In this document: positions 7,761-16,342 of the stretch, piece after piece
Layout of the letters: each line of letters opens with the position of its first letter
How positions within the stretch are numbered: position 1 is the first letter of the stretch
DNA from: CAYYWP01 sp050176585
Lineage (GTDB): Bacteria > Desulfobacterota > Binatia > HRBIN30 > CADEER01
Direction of reading: 5' to 3'
Length of the DNA: 64,000 bases
NCBI GenBank assembly: GCA_050176585.1
Contig: JBFXHX010000019.1
Location: 1-64,000 of the forward strand
Translations under genes and position numbers: made by a program
Notes under the pieces: model-generated
What the model saw: the letters and a program-made list of their open reading frames with translations, nothing else
What the model was told of the DNA's origin: nothing
The model's database searches: none

Positions 7761-8281
7761 GGACAACCCGTCAACCCCAGTGCCACGGCGCGCACGAGCT
7801 CGTCGATCGAGACCATCGCATCGCCATTGGGGTCAAAAGCGCCGCAAAAGGGCAGCCCCGTGGGATCCTGCGCCAGGACCACGCCGATGATGATCTCGTT
7901 GACCACGACCGTGCCGTCGCCGTTGCAATCGCCGACGCATGGAATGAAGTGCGTCGGCGTCTCGGTGGGGAAGAAGGTGCGCGTCGGCGTCGCCGTGGGC
8001 GTGTGGGCAGGAGGAGTCGTCGTTCGCGTCGCCGTCGGCGTGGCGGTGCGCGTGGGCGTGAGGCTCGGCAACGGCGTCGCCGTGCGCCCGGGCCGCGTGG
8101 ACGTCGGCACCGGCGTGAAGGTCAGGACTGGCGTCTGCGTCCGTATCGGGGTGAACGTCAGCACCGGCGTCACCGTGCGCACCGGCGTAAACGTCTGCAC
8201 GGGCGTGAACGTCGGCTGTGCCATTGCGGCAATCGGCCACCCGAGGATCACCAGCAGCAACGCCCAATAGCGCCCGCGCAT
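7757..8281 (-). CDS. Secreted dockerin-like protein with Thr/Pro-rich linker
   Basis: 174 residues: signal peptide (LLLVILGWPIAAMAQ), then about 85 residues of Thr/Pro/Val repeats (units such as FTPVRTVTPVL), then a roughly 60-residue Ca-loop module. The module has two loops, CVGDCNGDGTVVVNE and FDPNGDAMVSIDE, each followed by a helix, and ends in GCP. This is the dockerin-like arrangement of two EF-like Ca loops; no cohesin is seen in the window. The linker resembles an extended, possibly glycosylated stalk. The role is unknown; surface anchoring or display is a guess. Confidence 0.8.
   Translation of the reverse strand: MRGRYWALLLVILGWPIAAMAQPTFTPVQTFTPVRTVTPVLTFTPIRTQTPVLTFTPVPTSTRPGRTATPLPSLTPTRTATPTATRTTTPPAHTPTATPTRTFFPTETPTHFIPCVGDCNGDGTVVVNEIIIGVVLAQDPTGLPFCGAFDPNGDAMVSIDELVRAVALGLTGCP
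7965..8215 (-). repeat. Thr/Pro/Val codon repeats in the dockerin-like gene
   Basis: Degenerate direct repeats, mostly 18-30 bp, encode TPV/TFTP units of the linker. They are protein-level low complexity, not a mobile or CRISPR element. Confidence 0.7.
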
Positions 8282-8287
8282 CCTGTG

Positions 8288-8315
8288 ATTATGCGGCGTG
8301 CATCCGCCATCGCAA
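8288..8315 (-). promoter_or_regulatory. Promoter of the dockerin-like gene, apparently leaderless
   Basis: Minus-strand TTGCGA (8310-8315), 16-nt spacer, CATAAT (8288-8293). Only six bases separate the -10 from the ATG, so the transcript would start at the initiation codon. Confidence 0.5.
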
Positions 8316-8503
8316 GCACAAGTTTGGCGCGAAGAGCGCGTGCGGAATCGCCTCGTGCCCGCACGGTGGCACAGGAATCGTCTGGTGGGCGCGCCCGGTC
8401 CCGAGCACCGCCATGCAGTGCATCCGGAGGTCCGCGGCTAGAGCGGACGGCGGCCGCGTCTGGTTGATGTGCCCGGACGCATTCGCGCAGTTGCGGAACG
8501 GGT

Positions 8504-10666
8504 TTACTTGAAGTCTTCGGTGAACAGTACCTGCTGGACGTAGACGAAGCGCGGCGTCAGCGGTGGCAGGTTCGCGACGTTGTTGAATCCGGGGTCGAAA
8601 TTCCAGAGCCGCGTCGGCGGTTCATAAATGTTGCAGCCACTGCTGCTGCTGCCGCCGGTTCCGCACCAGGCGCCATTCACGTGCTCGGCCTCTCCGAGCG
8701 ACACGAACGCACCCTGGTACGTCAGCGTGCGCCCGGCCCAGTCCTCGTGGAAGCGAGGGTAGTTCTCCAAACCGCCGTTGTAGTTGCCAACTGTGGTCGT
8801 ATCGATCCCGCCGAGGAATGCCGCGTTGATCCACGTGTTCTGCGCATCGCGCGTCGCGTCGGTGAGCGAGCGCACGCTCTGGCCGTCGCGGCAGAACTGA
8901 TCCGTGCAGCAGTTGGCGCCGCAAATCGCGCCGATACCGGAGCGCCAGTAGCGCTGCGACAGCACGTTTACACTGTCGCCGACGAGCGAGGCCGGCTGGC
9001 GCGCCGTGCCACCGCCCGCGGTGCCGCGGTTGAAATCGCCGATCACATATATCGCCTGATCGCTGGCGACGGTCACTCCGGTCGGGTCCGCCGACACGCC
9101 GATGCCGCCCGGGAGGGGCACGTCGGCCGTGCCGAACACGCGCACGCCGTAGTTGTTGACACGTCCGGAGTCGGGGCCGACCACGGTGGCGAAGATGACG
9201 ATGCCGCCTTCGGTCGAGTCGGCGTTGTCGAAAAACGGCTGGCCGTTCTGCGCGTTCCACCGCATGAGGTCGCGCACGTTGATGTTCAGGAGGATCATCC
9301 ACTTGCGCTCGCGGTGGTTGTACCAGCCCCCGCGGCGGTAATCGCCGTCGAAGTTGAACGCGCCGCCCGGAACCGCCCCCGTCCCCATCAGCTCGGTGTA
9401 CGCACCGGCCGCTCCGATGACGCGGGGGTTCGGCGAGCCGGGCGCCGGAAGCGTCGGGCTGTAGCTGTTCGTATTGCTGTTCGCGCACGCGTAGGTCCCG
9501 TGCGCGCAGCCGCTGCCGCCGAAAAAGGGCACGTCGGTATAGAAGATCGGCATGGTGCCCGGATAGGAGCTCGGACCGCGCCCGGCCACGCTCCCGCTGT
9601 TCCACTGACCGTCGGCCATGAACGCGTGCAGCGCCGCCGTGCGCGCCACGTCCTGAACCCCGCCGACGTCGAGCACGTCGATGCGGTGCGGCAAGACGGC
9701 GCCGCCGGGCAGCTGGCCGGGCTCATTGAGGTGCAACACGATGCGCAAATCGGCCTTGGTCCAGTACACGCCCGGCTCGATATCGCCGCCGGCGCTGAGG
9801 CTGGCCGGCGGCTTGATGATGTCGGGTTCGGGGATCGCGATGTTGCCGATGTCGCGGATCATCGACCCTTTCCAGGCGGCCAACTCGGAGATCGGCACTT
9901 CGCGCGTCCTGCCGTTCTTGCAGTCGAGCGTCTTGGGATCGAGGTTGTTGAACGGCGAGACCTTGTCCTCGAGCTTGTCGACGTTCACCGTCCCGGTGCA
10001 CTCGGTGGTGTTCTTGCGCCCGCGGTAGATCCCCTGTCCCGATGACACCTGCACGGTGAATACCTGCTGCGCCGGGTTGTCGTTGATGTCGAGCGTCGCC
10101 CCCGCGTTCAGATACAGTTTGGCGTTGGTGTGCACGCGCCCGTTCAACACCATGGCCGGCCCGGGCAGGATCTCCAGATCGTTGCGGTAGAACGCGACGA
10201 ACTGGAAGAGCGGGATGTACCCGACCAGGAACTCGGCGCCGACGCTGGCCTCGATGTCGCCGTTGACGTCCTTGGCCTCCGAGCTGACGATATAGCGGTA
10301 CTGCAGCGAATGCAGCCCGGCGAACACCTCGCCCGAGGGAATGACGATGTTCTGCGGATTTCCCGGCCGCTCGGAGAGCTGATAGCTCACGGTGCGGTCC
10401 CCCACCGCGACCGTGCGGGGATCGAAGTCAGCGCCGTTGGGAATCTCGTAGTTCAGGAAGATGTTGCGGTATTCGCCCATGCCGAGATTCAAGCCCGACT
10501 CGGCGGCGTAGAAACCGCTGACGCCGCTCGCGAACGTGCCGCGCAGCTGCGTGTCGGAGCGCACGCTGATGGCCAGCGTCGCCGCGAGTGACAGCAGCAG
10601 CGCCGTCAGCACGATCACGCCGATCAACGCCATGCCGCGATTGTCCGTACCAGTTCGCACCGCCAT
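8504..10666 (-). CDS. PilX-like minor pilin with a very large C-terminal domain
   Basis: Type IV pilus-associated protein of 720 residues. The N-terminal RGMALIGVIVLTALLLSLAA helix followed by TQLRGTFASGVSGFYAAESG matches the PilX N-terminal domain. Typical PilX proteins are under 200 residues; here about 600 more residues follow, rich in Asn, Gly, Pro and aromatic residues. They include paired Cys (CGANCC, CNIY) and a VLNGRVHTNAKLYLNAGA segment. The extension may do the adhesin-like job that PilC/PilY1 does elsewhere, which is inference. It is the last gene of the four-gene pilin operon, nine bases after the PilW-like gene. Confidence 0.82.
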   Translation of the reverse strand: MAVRTGTDNRGMALIGVIVLTALLLSLAATLAISVRSDTQLRGTFASGVSGFYAAESGLNLGMGEYRNIFLNYEIPNGADFDPRTVAVGDRTVSYQLSERPGNPQNIVIPSGEVFAGLHSLQYRYIVSSEAKDVNGDIEASVGAEFLVGYIPLFQFVAFYRNDLEILPGPAMVLNGRVHTNAKLYLNAGATLDINDNPAQQVFTVQVSSGQGIYRGRKNTTECTGTVNVDKLEDKVSPFNNLDPKTLDCKNGRTREVPISELAAWKGSMIRDIGNIAIPEPDIIKPPASLSAGGDIEPGVYWTKADLRIVLHLNEPGQLPGGAVLPHRIDVLDVGGVQDVARTAALHAFMADGQWNSGSVAGRGPSSYPGTMPIFYTDVPFFGGSGCAHGTYACANSNTNSYSPTLPAPGSPNPRVIGAAGAYTELMGTGAVPGGAFNFDGDYRRGGWYNHRERKWMILLNINVRDLMRWNAQNGQPFFDNADSTEGGIVIFATVVGPDSGRVNNYGVRVFGTADVPLPGGIGVSADPTGVTVASDQAIYVIGDFNRGTAGGGTARQPASLVGDSVNVLSQRYWRSGIGAICGANCCTDQFCRDGQSVRSLTDATRDAQNTWINAAFLGGIDTTTVGNYNGGLENYPRFHEDWAGRTLTYQGAFVSLGEAEHVNGAWCGTGGSSSSGCNIYEPPTRLWNFDPGFNNVANLPPLTPRFVYVQQVLFTEDFK

Positions 10667-10675
10667 CCTCTCCGG

Positions 10676-11551
10676 CTACTGCGGCAGCAGATTCCGCGGC
10701 TTCACGCCGACCGCGACCGTCCGCCGATAGTACTTGCCGTTCGTATCGGGCAGCTCGGAACGCGCCGTCACGCTCACCAGGACTTGCTCGACGATCGACC
10801 ATTCCTCGTTGTCGATCGGGATGTTCACCACGTCGCACGGCGGACAGTTGCGGCGCAGCTGATACCGCAAATCGAGTTTCTCGATGCCGACGGCGAACGA
10901 TGATGGCGTGGAGCTGCCGACTTGCAGCATCAGCTCCGGCAGCATGCCGCGCGGGCTCGACCACCAATTGAGGAAAAACCGCCGCTCGTCGATGGCGTAC
11001 ACGCCGCTCGTCTCCGGATAATCGCGGCTCAGGGTAGTGCCCTTGGTCAGCTCCGTCGCCGACGGCACCGCCGTGATGTCCAGGAACTCGCCGTCGCCAT
11101 CGGGGTGCCGGATGTACGCGCGCATGCCCGGCGCGAAGCCTTCGGACGCCTGGACCGCGACCCGCGTGCCGCCCGCCAGCACGGTTGCGCCGATCGACAC
11201 CGTGCTGCGGATGCATGAGAGGTCCGGCCGCGTAAGGCCCGTGCGCGTCACGATCTGATCCTCGCTGCCGGAGTTCGATCCGCTCAGCGAGATGAATTCG
11301 CCGGTGACGGGCAGGCACGCCCCGCCCAGGCGCAGATCGCGCACGATCATGTCGACGGCGGCGCGAGCGGCTTGCGTGGTTTCGAGCTCGCGCGTCTGCA
11401 TGCGCATCTGGTGTTTGCTGGCCAAGAACATGCCGCTAGTAGTCGCCACGGCGAGGCCCATCAGCATGACACCGACCAGCAGCTCGAGCGCGCTGAAGCC
11501 CGCCTGATCAGAAACGGCGGACTTCCGTATAGATCGTGTGCAGCGACACAT
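10676..11551 (-). CDS. PilW-like minor pilin
   Basis: 291 residues. A short basic leader is followed by a class III (prepilin) processing motif, AGFSALELLVGVML, with Glu at +5 of the mature protein, and a hydrophobic helix. A roughly 230-residue globular part follows, with two Cys pairs (including CPPC). PilD-type peptidase would cut after the Gly and the protein would join the pilus base or tip complex. ATG 11551 is used; it overlaps the PilV-like gene by 44 bp, and no other start leaves a basic leader. Length and order (FimT, PilV, PilW, PilX) match other minor pilin operons. Confidence 0.85.
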   Translation of the reverse strand: MCRCTRSIRKSAVSDQAGFSALELLVGVMLMGLAVATTSGMFLASKHQMRMQTRELETTQAARAAVDMIVRDLRLGGACLPVTGEFISLSGSNSGSEDQIVTRTGLTRPDLSCIRSTVSIGATVLAGGTRVAVQASEGFAPGMRAYIRHPDGDGEFLDITAVPSATELTKGTTLSRDYPETSGVYAIDERRFFLNWWSSPRGMLPELMLQVGSSTPSSFAVGIEKLDLRYQLRRNCPPCDVVNIPIDNEEWSIVEQVLVSVTARSELPDTNGKYYRRTVAVGVKPRNLLPQ

Positions 11552-11909
11552 TCCGCGGCCCTTGCGGGTCCTTCCAACTCACGTCGACGTGGATGGTCTT
11601 CAAGCCGTCGGCCGGCACATCGGCGTCGATCGTGGTGACGATCTTGTACGCGACATTGCTGACGGTCACCGTCTTCGTGCTCGGCACCATGTCGTTGTAC
11701 CGGAGCGCCCGGGTCGCCTCGAGCTGCTCTTCCGCTAGCGCATACGCCTGCGTCTGCAGGTGGTTGTTCGAGGCGTGCCGGATGTGGGTGACCAGAAACT
11801 CGCCCATTGTCGCCGCCGAGAGCGCGAACAAGCCAAGTGCGACCACCGTCTCGATCAGCGACACGCCCCGTTCGTTCGCGAACCGACCGCCGCGGTCAAT
11901 ATTCTTCAT
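11508..11909 (-). CDS. PilV-like minor pilin
   Basis: 133 residues from ATG 11909, which gives the leader MKNIDRGGRFANERG and the prepilin site G-VSLIETVVALGLFAL, with Glu at +5. The remainder is a small beta-rich pilin head (NHLQTQAYALAEEQLEATR is typical of the PilV helix-to-head transition). The chosen start overlaps the FimT-like stop by 14 bp, consistent with coupled translation. A longer in-frame extension was rejected because it would bury the leader. Confidence 0.85.
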   Translation of the reverse strand: MKNIDRGGRFANERGVSLIETVVALGLFALSAATMGEFLVTHIRHASNNHLQTQAYALAEEQLEATRALRYNDMVPSTKTVTVSNVAYKIVTTIDADVPADGLKTIHVDVSWKDPQGPRNVSLHTIYTEVRRF

Positions 11910-12378
11910 AGACCTGCCCGGACGGCCAGACCGAGAACATGTGCCAGCCGTTGAATTGCGTGTCATAGAGGAGCTGCCACACCGGCCACGTAGTCGAAAT
12001 CATCATGCCCCGGGTGTTGAATTCCTGGGTTGCCGGCCATGTGAACCACGTGGTGATGTGCGACGGCAGCTGCACTCTTTTCACCACGGTATCCACCACC
12101 CACGTGCCTTGGGCATTCTCCTTCAGCCGCTGGATCTCGTACGCGCTGCCGCCCGTCCAGGTGATCGCGAAGTGGTCGCCGCTGGTGATCGCGCGGGTTC
12201 GGGCCCACCGGTAGTCAGCGATCACCTGCTTGGTGGCGCTCTGCACGTCCTGGCGCCGCAAATCCACGTGGGGCAACGCGAGCGCGCTGAGCACCCCGAA
12301 GATCGCGACGCTGACCAGGAGCTCGATCAGCGAGAATCCCCCGTGCCTGTGCAGATGTTTTGCTCTCCACCGTGTCAT
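11896..12378 (-). CDS. FimT/GspH-like minor pilin
   Basis: 160 residues. The leader MTRWRAKHLHRHGG is followed by FSLIELLVSVAIFGVLSALA, the canonical prepilin motif with Glu +5, then a GspH/FimT-type head (VIADYRWARTRAITSGDHFAI). First gene of the pilin operon. Its start was set by the basic leader; the longer frame upstream has none of these features. A sigma-54 promoter sits about 45 bp upstream, consistent with PilR-type control of pilin genes, though no regulator is in the window. Confidence 0.87.
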   Translation of the reverse strand: MTRWRAKHLHRHGGFSLIELLVSVAIFGVLSALALPHVDLRRQDVQSATKQVIADYRWARTRAITSGDHFAITWTGGSAYEIQRLKENAQGTWVVDTVVKRVQLPSHITTWFTWPATQEFNTRGMMISTTWPVWQLLYDTQFNGWHMFSVWPSGQVYEEY

Positions 12379-12421
12379 TGGGTTGGTGTTTCCGCTCAGC
12401 TCGGTTCGCCAGGAATGCAAC

Positions 12422-12437
12422 AGCAAGTCACAGGCCA
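12422..12437 (-). promoter_or_regulatory. Sigma-54 (-24/-12) promoter of the minor pilin operon
   Basis: Minus strand TGGCCTGTGACTTGCT matches the TGGCACG-N4-TTGCW consensus with the required GG and GC doublets ten bases apart. Transcription would start near 12411, giving a leader of about 33 nt before fimT. The match and the pilin context together make this one of the better-supported promoters here. Confidence 0.6.
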
Positions 12438-12566
12438 ACCGAGAAACGCGCGCGGCTAGGAGACCGAGATGCCACGCGGGCGTTGCGCGAGTGTCACGCG
12501 ACCGGGCCAAACTGGAGCCCTGTCACGATCTCCCGGGCACCCCCTGTGCGAGGGAGCACCCCACGT

Positions 12567-12594
12567 GCGAGGGCGCAGCGAATGGCGCCCTCGC
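12567..12594 (-). terminator. GC hairpin after the YajD-like gene
   Basis: Perfect 10-bp inverted repeat GCGAGGGCGC / GCGCCCTCGC with an 8-nt loop, beginning seven bases past the YajD-like stop. No T-run follows, so it may be a Rho-independent-like or 3'-end stabilising hairpin. It separates this gene from the pilin operon on the same strand. Confidence 0.5.
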
Positions 12595-12601
12595 GGCGCG
12601 G

Positions 12602-12925
12602 TCAGTCGTCGCGTCCGCTCAGGTAATCCGCGAGCCGCTCTCTGCTGTGCTCGTCTTCATGGCAGTACACGCAGAGGTTCTCCCAGTTGCTCCCGTCGGG
12701 GGGGTTGTTGTGGTGGTTCCCGTCCTTGTGGTGGACGGTCAACAGGTGCAGCGTGTCCGCTTCGAACTCGCGCGCGCACTTGGCGCAGATCCATCCATGC
12801 AGTGCGAGTGACCGTTCGCGGTACCCCTCCGCCCGGCGCGCCGCCTGCGCGCGCGCTTCGCAGACGAGGGTGTCGAGATCGCCGCGCGTGCGGCGGCGTT
12901 TCGACGGTCTGAACGAACGAGTCAC
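12602..12925 (-). CDS. yajD: HNH nuclease, YajD family
   Basis: Small HNH-type nuclease of 107 residues. The body matches E. coli YajD closely in motif order: GYRERSLALHGWICAKCARE, LTVHHKDGNHHNNPPDGSNW, LCVYCHEDEHS. It carries the paired CxxC zinc ligands and the HH-N-H metal/catalytic residues. GTG 12925 is chosen because a promoter -10 lies seven bases upstream; an upstream start (12982) would place that promoter inside the gene. The natural substrate of YajD is not established. It is monocistronic and ends at a strong hairpin. Confidence 0.85.
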   Translation of the reverse strand: MTRSFRPSKRRRTRGDLDTLVCEARAQAARRAEGYRERSLALHGWICAKCAREFEADTLHLLTVHHKDGNHHNNPPDGSNWENLCVYCHEDEHSRERLADYLSGRDD

Positions 12926-12932
12926 GACATTG

Positions 12933-12960
12933 ACACTAGCGCCTGGACCGACGCCCGCAA
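12933..12960 (-). promoter_or_regulatory. Promoter of yajD, apparently leaderless
   Basis: Minus-strand TTGCGG (12955-12960), 16-nt spacer, TAGTGT (12933-12938), then seven bases to the GTG start. The ATG that overlaps this gap is out of frame and meets a stop after one codon. This element fixes the start of the gene. Confidence 0.5.
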
Positions 12961-13072
12961 GAGTTGCGCGCGATGCCGTCACCGGAGGGTCAGCCGGTGG
13001 TTAGAGCCGCCTAAAACCCCCCAGGTCGCCCTATGCGCAGCGCGGAGCGGGTAGATATCCGCAGTAGCGAGC

Positions 13073-13366
13073 TCATCGCCGTATCCCGTACTCCCCGCTG
13101 GGCAGCGGTGGCGCTAGCGCGAGCTCGTCAACGCTTTGCACCCGCGCGCTCGGCGGGCCGCGGTGGCACCACTGGACGAGCGACCGCACCATCTCCGCTG
13201 TTCCGGCGGCCACGACTTCGACCGAGCCGTCCGGCTGGTTGCGCACCCAACCGGCGAGGCCGAGCCGCCGCGCCTCGGCCACCGCGGCATACCGAAAGCC
13301 GACGCCCTGCACGACGCCGCGGATGATGAGGCGGACGCCGCTCGGATCGCCTTGCGCGCCGGTCAT
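13073..13366 (-). CDS. acyP: Acylphosphatase
   Basis: Hydrolyses acyl-phosphates such as acetyl-phosphate or 1,3-bisphosphoglycerate in the cytoplasm. 97 residues, the usual size. The catalytic Arg is in RGVVQGVGFRYAA and the catalytic Asn in WVRNQPDGSVEV. It overlaps the ligA stop as ATGA, so it is translationally coupled to DNA ligase; no functional link between the two is known. Confidence 0.93.
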   Translation of the reverse strand: MTGAQGDPSGVRLIIRGVVQGVGFRYAAVAEARRLGLAGWVRNQPDGSVEVVAAGTAEMVRSLVQWCHRGPPSARVQSVDELALAPPLPSGEYGIRR

Positions 13367-15387
13367 TTCAACAGCTTCTCCAATCCGGGTTCATCGACGA
13401 TGACCACCCCCAATTTGCGCGCCTTCTCCAGCTTGCTCCCCGCATCCGCGCCGGCGACCGCGTAATCGGTCTTCTGGCTCACGCTGCCGCTGACCCGCCC
13501 CCCTGCCGCTTCGATGCGCGCGATCACCGCATCGCGCGGCGCGGACAGCGCACCGGTGAGGACGAATGTCTTGCCCTGCAATGGGCCGCCCTGACGCCGC
13601 CGCGCCGGCGGACGCGGCCGTATCCCTACCTCGTGCAACCGTCGCAGCGTCGCCCGGTTCTGGTCCAGCTCGAAAAACGCGCGGATCTCGCGCGCGGTCT
13701 CGGGCCCGATATCGCGGATCGCCGTAAGCGCCTCCACCTCGGCAGCGGCCAGGGCCTCGAGCGAGCCGAATCGGTCGGCCAGCACGCGCGCCGTGCGCTC
13801 GCCAACCTGGGGAATGCCCAGAGCGTAGATCAAACGGTCCAGTGGCGGCTCCATGGTCGCGCGGATCGCCGCCACGAGGTTGCCGGCCGATTTGTCGCCG
13901 ATGCGCTCGAGGCCGGTGAGCTGGGCCACCGTCAGTCGGTACAAGTCGGACACGTCCTCCACGAGCCCGCGGTCGACGAGTTGCGCCACCAGCTTCTCGC
14001 CGAGCCCGTCGATGTTCAGCGCGTGCTTGGAGGCGTAATGGCGCACGAGCTCTCGGCGCTGTGCGGGGCATCGCAAGCCGATGCAGCGGTATGCGGCCGC
14101 ACCTGGCTCGCGGACGATCGCACTGCCGCACACCGGGCAATTCTCGGGCATGCGAAATCGCCGCTCACGGCCGGTGCGGTGCTCGGCGAGCACGCGCACG
14201 ACGTACGGAATGACGTCGCCGGCCCGCTCGATGAGCACCGCATCGCCGATGCGGACATCCTTGCGCTCCACCTCGTCGATGTTGTGCAGCGACGCGCTGG
14301 AGATGGTGACGCCGCCGACCGCCACCGGCTCGAGCTCGGCCACCGGGGTGATCACACCGGTGCGACCCACGGAGGCGACGATATCGCGCACGCGCGTCTC
14401 GGCCTGCGGCGCCTTGAACTTGAAGGCGATCGCCCAGCGCGGCGAGCGCGACACCTCGCCGAGGCGGCGTTGCAAGTCGAGGCCGTTCACCTTCGCCACG
14501 ACGCCGTCCACGTCGTACGGGAGCTCACCCCGGCGCTGCGCCATCGCCGCGTGATACTCGACCAGCGCATCCGCGCCGAAAAGCAGCGCGTTGTGCTCGT
14601 TCGTCTTCAGGCCCCAGGCGCGGAGTGCGGTGAGAAATGCCCAATGGGACTCGAAAGCGGCCCCGTCGATCACGCCGACACTGTGCAGATAGATGTCCAG
14701 CGGGCGGCTCGCGGTGACGCGCGGGTCGAGTTGGCGCAGCGAGCCCGCGGCCGCGTTGCGGGGGTTGGCGAACGGCGGTTCGCCGGCTTTCTCGCGCTCG
14801 CGGTTGAGGCGCGTGAATGCGGCGTGCGGGAAGATCACCTCGCCGCGCACCTCGAGCCGGGCTGGGATGGGCGGCGCACCGGTTGCCTGCAACCGCAGCG
14901 GCAGGGAGCGAATGGTCTTGACGTTGGCGGTCACATCCTCGCCAGTGACCCCGTTCCCGCGGGTCGAGGCGACCTCGAGCACCCCGCCGACGTACGCGAT
15001 TTCAACCGCGAGCCCGTCGAGCTTCGGCTCGGCCACGTACTCAATGGGTCCCTCGTGGCGCAACAGGCGCCGCACCCGCTCGTCGAACTCTCGGAGCTCC
15101 GGTTCCGCCATGGCATTGTCGAGCGAGAGCATGGGCACGGTATGGTGCACCGGTGCGAACCGCGCGGATGCGGGGGCGCCGACCCGCTGGGTCGGGGACG
15201 TCGGGCGCTGCAGCTGCGGAAAGCGGCCTTCCAACTCTTGGAGGCGCCGCAGCAGGGCGTCGTACTCGGCGTCTGAAACGGTGGGCGCGTCGTGCACGTA
15301 GTAGCGCACGTTGTGCGCTTCGATCTCCCGGCGCAGGCGCTCTACCTCCCGCGCGATCTGCTCCGACGGCTCGGCGACGGTGGACAC
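13363..15387 (-). CDS. ligA: NAD-dependent DNA ligase
   Basis: Seals nicks in duplex DNA during replication and repair using NAD. 674 residues, full length. Order: N-terminal Ia domain (HNVRYYVHDAPTVSDAEYD), adenylation domain with nucleophile Lys in EPKLDGLAVEI, OB fold, Cys4 zinc finger (CPVCGSAIV ... CIGLRCPAQ), helix-hairpin-helix repeats, and a C-terminal BRCT domain (GKTFVLTGAL...). Initiates at GTG directly behind a leaderless-type promoter. Confidence 0.97.
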   Translation of the reverse strand: MSTVAEPSEQIAREVERLRREIEAHNVRYYVHDAPTVSDAEYDALLRRLQELEGRFPQLQRPTSPTQRVGAPASARFAPVHHTVPMLSLDNAMAEPELREFDERVRRLLRHEGPIEYVAEPKLDGLAVEIAYVGGVLEVASTRGNGVTGEDVTANVKTIRSLPLRLQATGAPPIPARLEVRGEVIFPHAAFTRLNREREKAGEPPFANPRNAAAGSLRQLDPRVTASRPLDIYLHSVGVIDGAAFESHWAFLTALRAWGLKTNEHNALLFGADALVEYHAAMAQRRGELPYDVDGVVAKVNGLDLQRRLGEVSRSPRWAIAFKFKAPQAETRVRDIVASVGRTGVITPVAELEPVAVGGVTISSASLHNIDEVERKDVRIGDAVLIERAGDVIPYVVRVLAEHRTGRERRFRMPENCPVCGSAIVREPGAAAYRCIGLRCPAQRRELVRHYASKHALNIDGLGEKLVAQLVDRGLVEDVSDLYRLTVAQLTGLERIGDKSAGNLVAAIRATMEPPLDRLIYALGIPQVGERTARVLADRFGSLEALAAAEVEALTAIRDIGPETAREIRAFFELDQNRATLRRLHEVGIRPRPPARRRQGGPLQGKTFVLTGALSAPRDAVIARIEAAGGRVSGSVSQKTDYAVAGADAGSKLEKARKLGVVIVDEPGLEKLLK

Positions 15388-15394
15388 CAGCCCG

Positions 15395-15423
15395 TACCTA
15401 GCGCACCGCTCGCAGACTGTCAG
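15395..15423 (-). promoter_or_regulatory. Promoter of ligA, apparently leaderless
   Basis: Minus-strand CTGACA (15418-15423), 17-nt spacer, TAGGTA (15395-15400), then seven bases to the GTG start of ligA. There is no Shine-Dalgarno. Confidence 0.5.
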
Positions 15424-15622
15424 TCCCGGCGATTGCGGCGAACGGGCCGATTGCGCGAAGCTCCAGCCGACCGCGCGATTGCGTCAACATTTTCACGCTG
15501 CTCGAACGGTTGGCGCATTTTACTAGCCGGCGCGGCGTTTCGCGGCAGCGGCACCCGCTTACTAGCCCCGGACTCGCACCGTTGGTATGCGGCATGCTTT
15601 AACCCCGAGGCGAGGGGGCGAC

Positions 15623-16072
15623 ATGGATCAGAAGGTCGATTCGGATCGCGCGGTAATTCTGCTGGTCGACGACGAGCGAGATCACCTGATCATCACGCAG
15701 CGTTTTTTAGAGGGTCAGGGCTATGAATGCGTGTGCGTCGACCGCGGCTGGGACGCGCTCCGAGTGCTGCAGGAGCGGACGGTCGATCTGATCCTCCTCG
15801 ATCTGCACATGCCGGGGATGGACGGTTACCGATTGGCCGAGAACATCCTGGCCCGTGAGGAATTACGCAACATCCCGATTGTTGCGTTCAGTTGTTACGA
15901 TCTCACCCGTTACAAGCAGCGGGCGATGCGAACGGGGATGGCCAATTTCATCCCAAAGCCAGTCGATCGAACCCGCTTGCTCGCCACGGTCCGCGATCAG
16001 CTCAGCCTGCGGCAGCGGCTCTCACGCTTGAACGAAATTGAAAGCTGCCTGCCCGACACCGACAGGAGCTAG
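15623..16072 (+). CDS. Stand-alone response regulator receiver protein
   Basis: Single CheY-like receiver domain, 149 residues. Acidic pocket residues appear in ILLVDDERDH, the phospho-acceptor Asp in LILLDLHMPGMDGY, the conserved Ser/Thr in IVAFSCYDL and the Lys in NFIPKPVD. A roughly 25-residue C-terminal helix follows, with no DNA-binding or output domain. It would act as a phosphorelay intermediate or by protein contact. ATG 15623 follows a GAGGGGGCG ribosome-binding region. No histidine kinase is adjacent. Confidence 0.88.
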   Translation: MDQKVDSDRAVILLVDDERDHLIITQRFLEGQGYECVCVDRGWDALRVLQERTVDLILLDLHMPGMDGYRLAENILAREELRNIPIVAFSCYDLTRYKQRAMRTGMANFIPKPVDRTRLLATVRDQLSLRQRLSRLNEIESCLPDTDRS

Positions 16073-16287
16073 CCCGCCTTCCCGCTACTCATCCGAGTTT
16101 CGGGCGCCGGTCGGCCCCCAGCCATCGGCGGATGAACGCCACGGGCCGTACGCACTCACCTGCCGCTCGTCGCGTGCCGCCTTTCGGGTGTAGCCGCCGG
16201 ACCGGGGAGTGCTGGACATTCCCGCGGCGGCCGGTAGGCTTGAGCCCAGCCGGCCAGAATCCGAACGACCGCGCGCGAGGCGCCGCC

Positions 16288-16316
16288 TTGCGCACCCCGT
16301 CAGGCGTCATTAGGGT
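16288..16316 (+). promoter_or_regulatory. Promoter of trxA
   Basis: TTGCGC (16288-16293), 17-nt spacer, TAGGGT (16311-16316). The thioredoxin GTG is 26 nt farther on with AGGAGAAGG between them, giving a short ordinary leader. The 270-bp spacer upstream contains no other gene I can support. Confidence 0.5.
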
Positions 16317-16342
16317 CGGCGCCCATTCGAAAGGAGAAGGCC

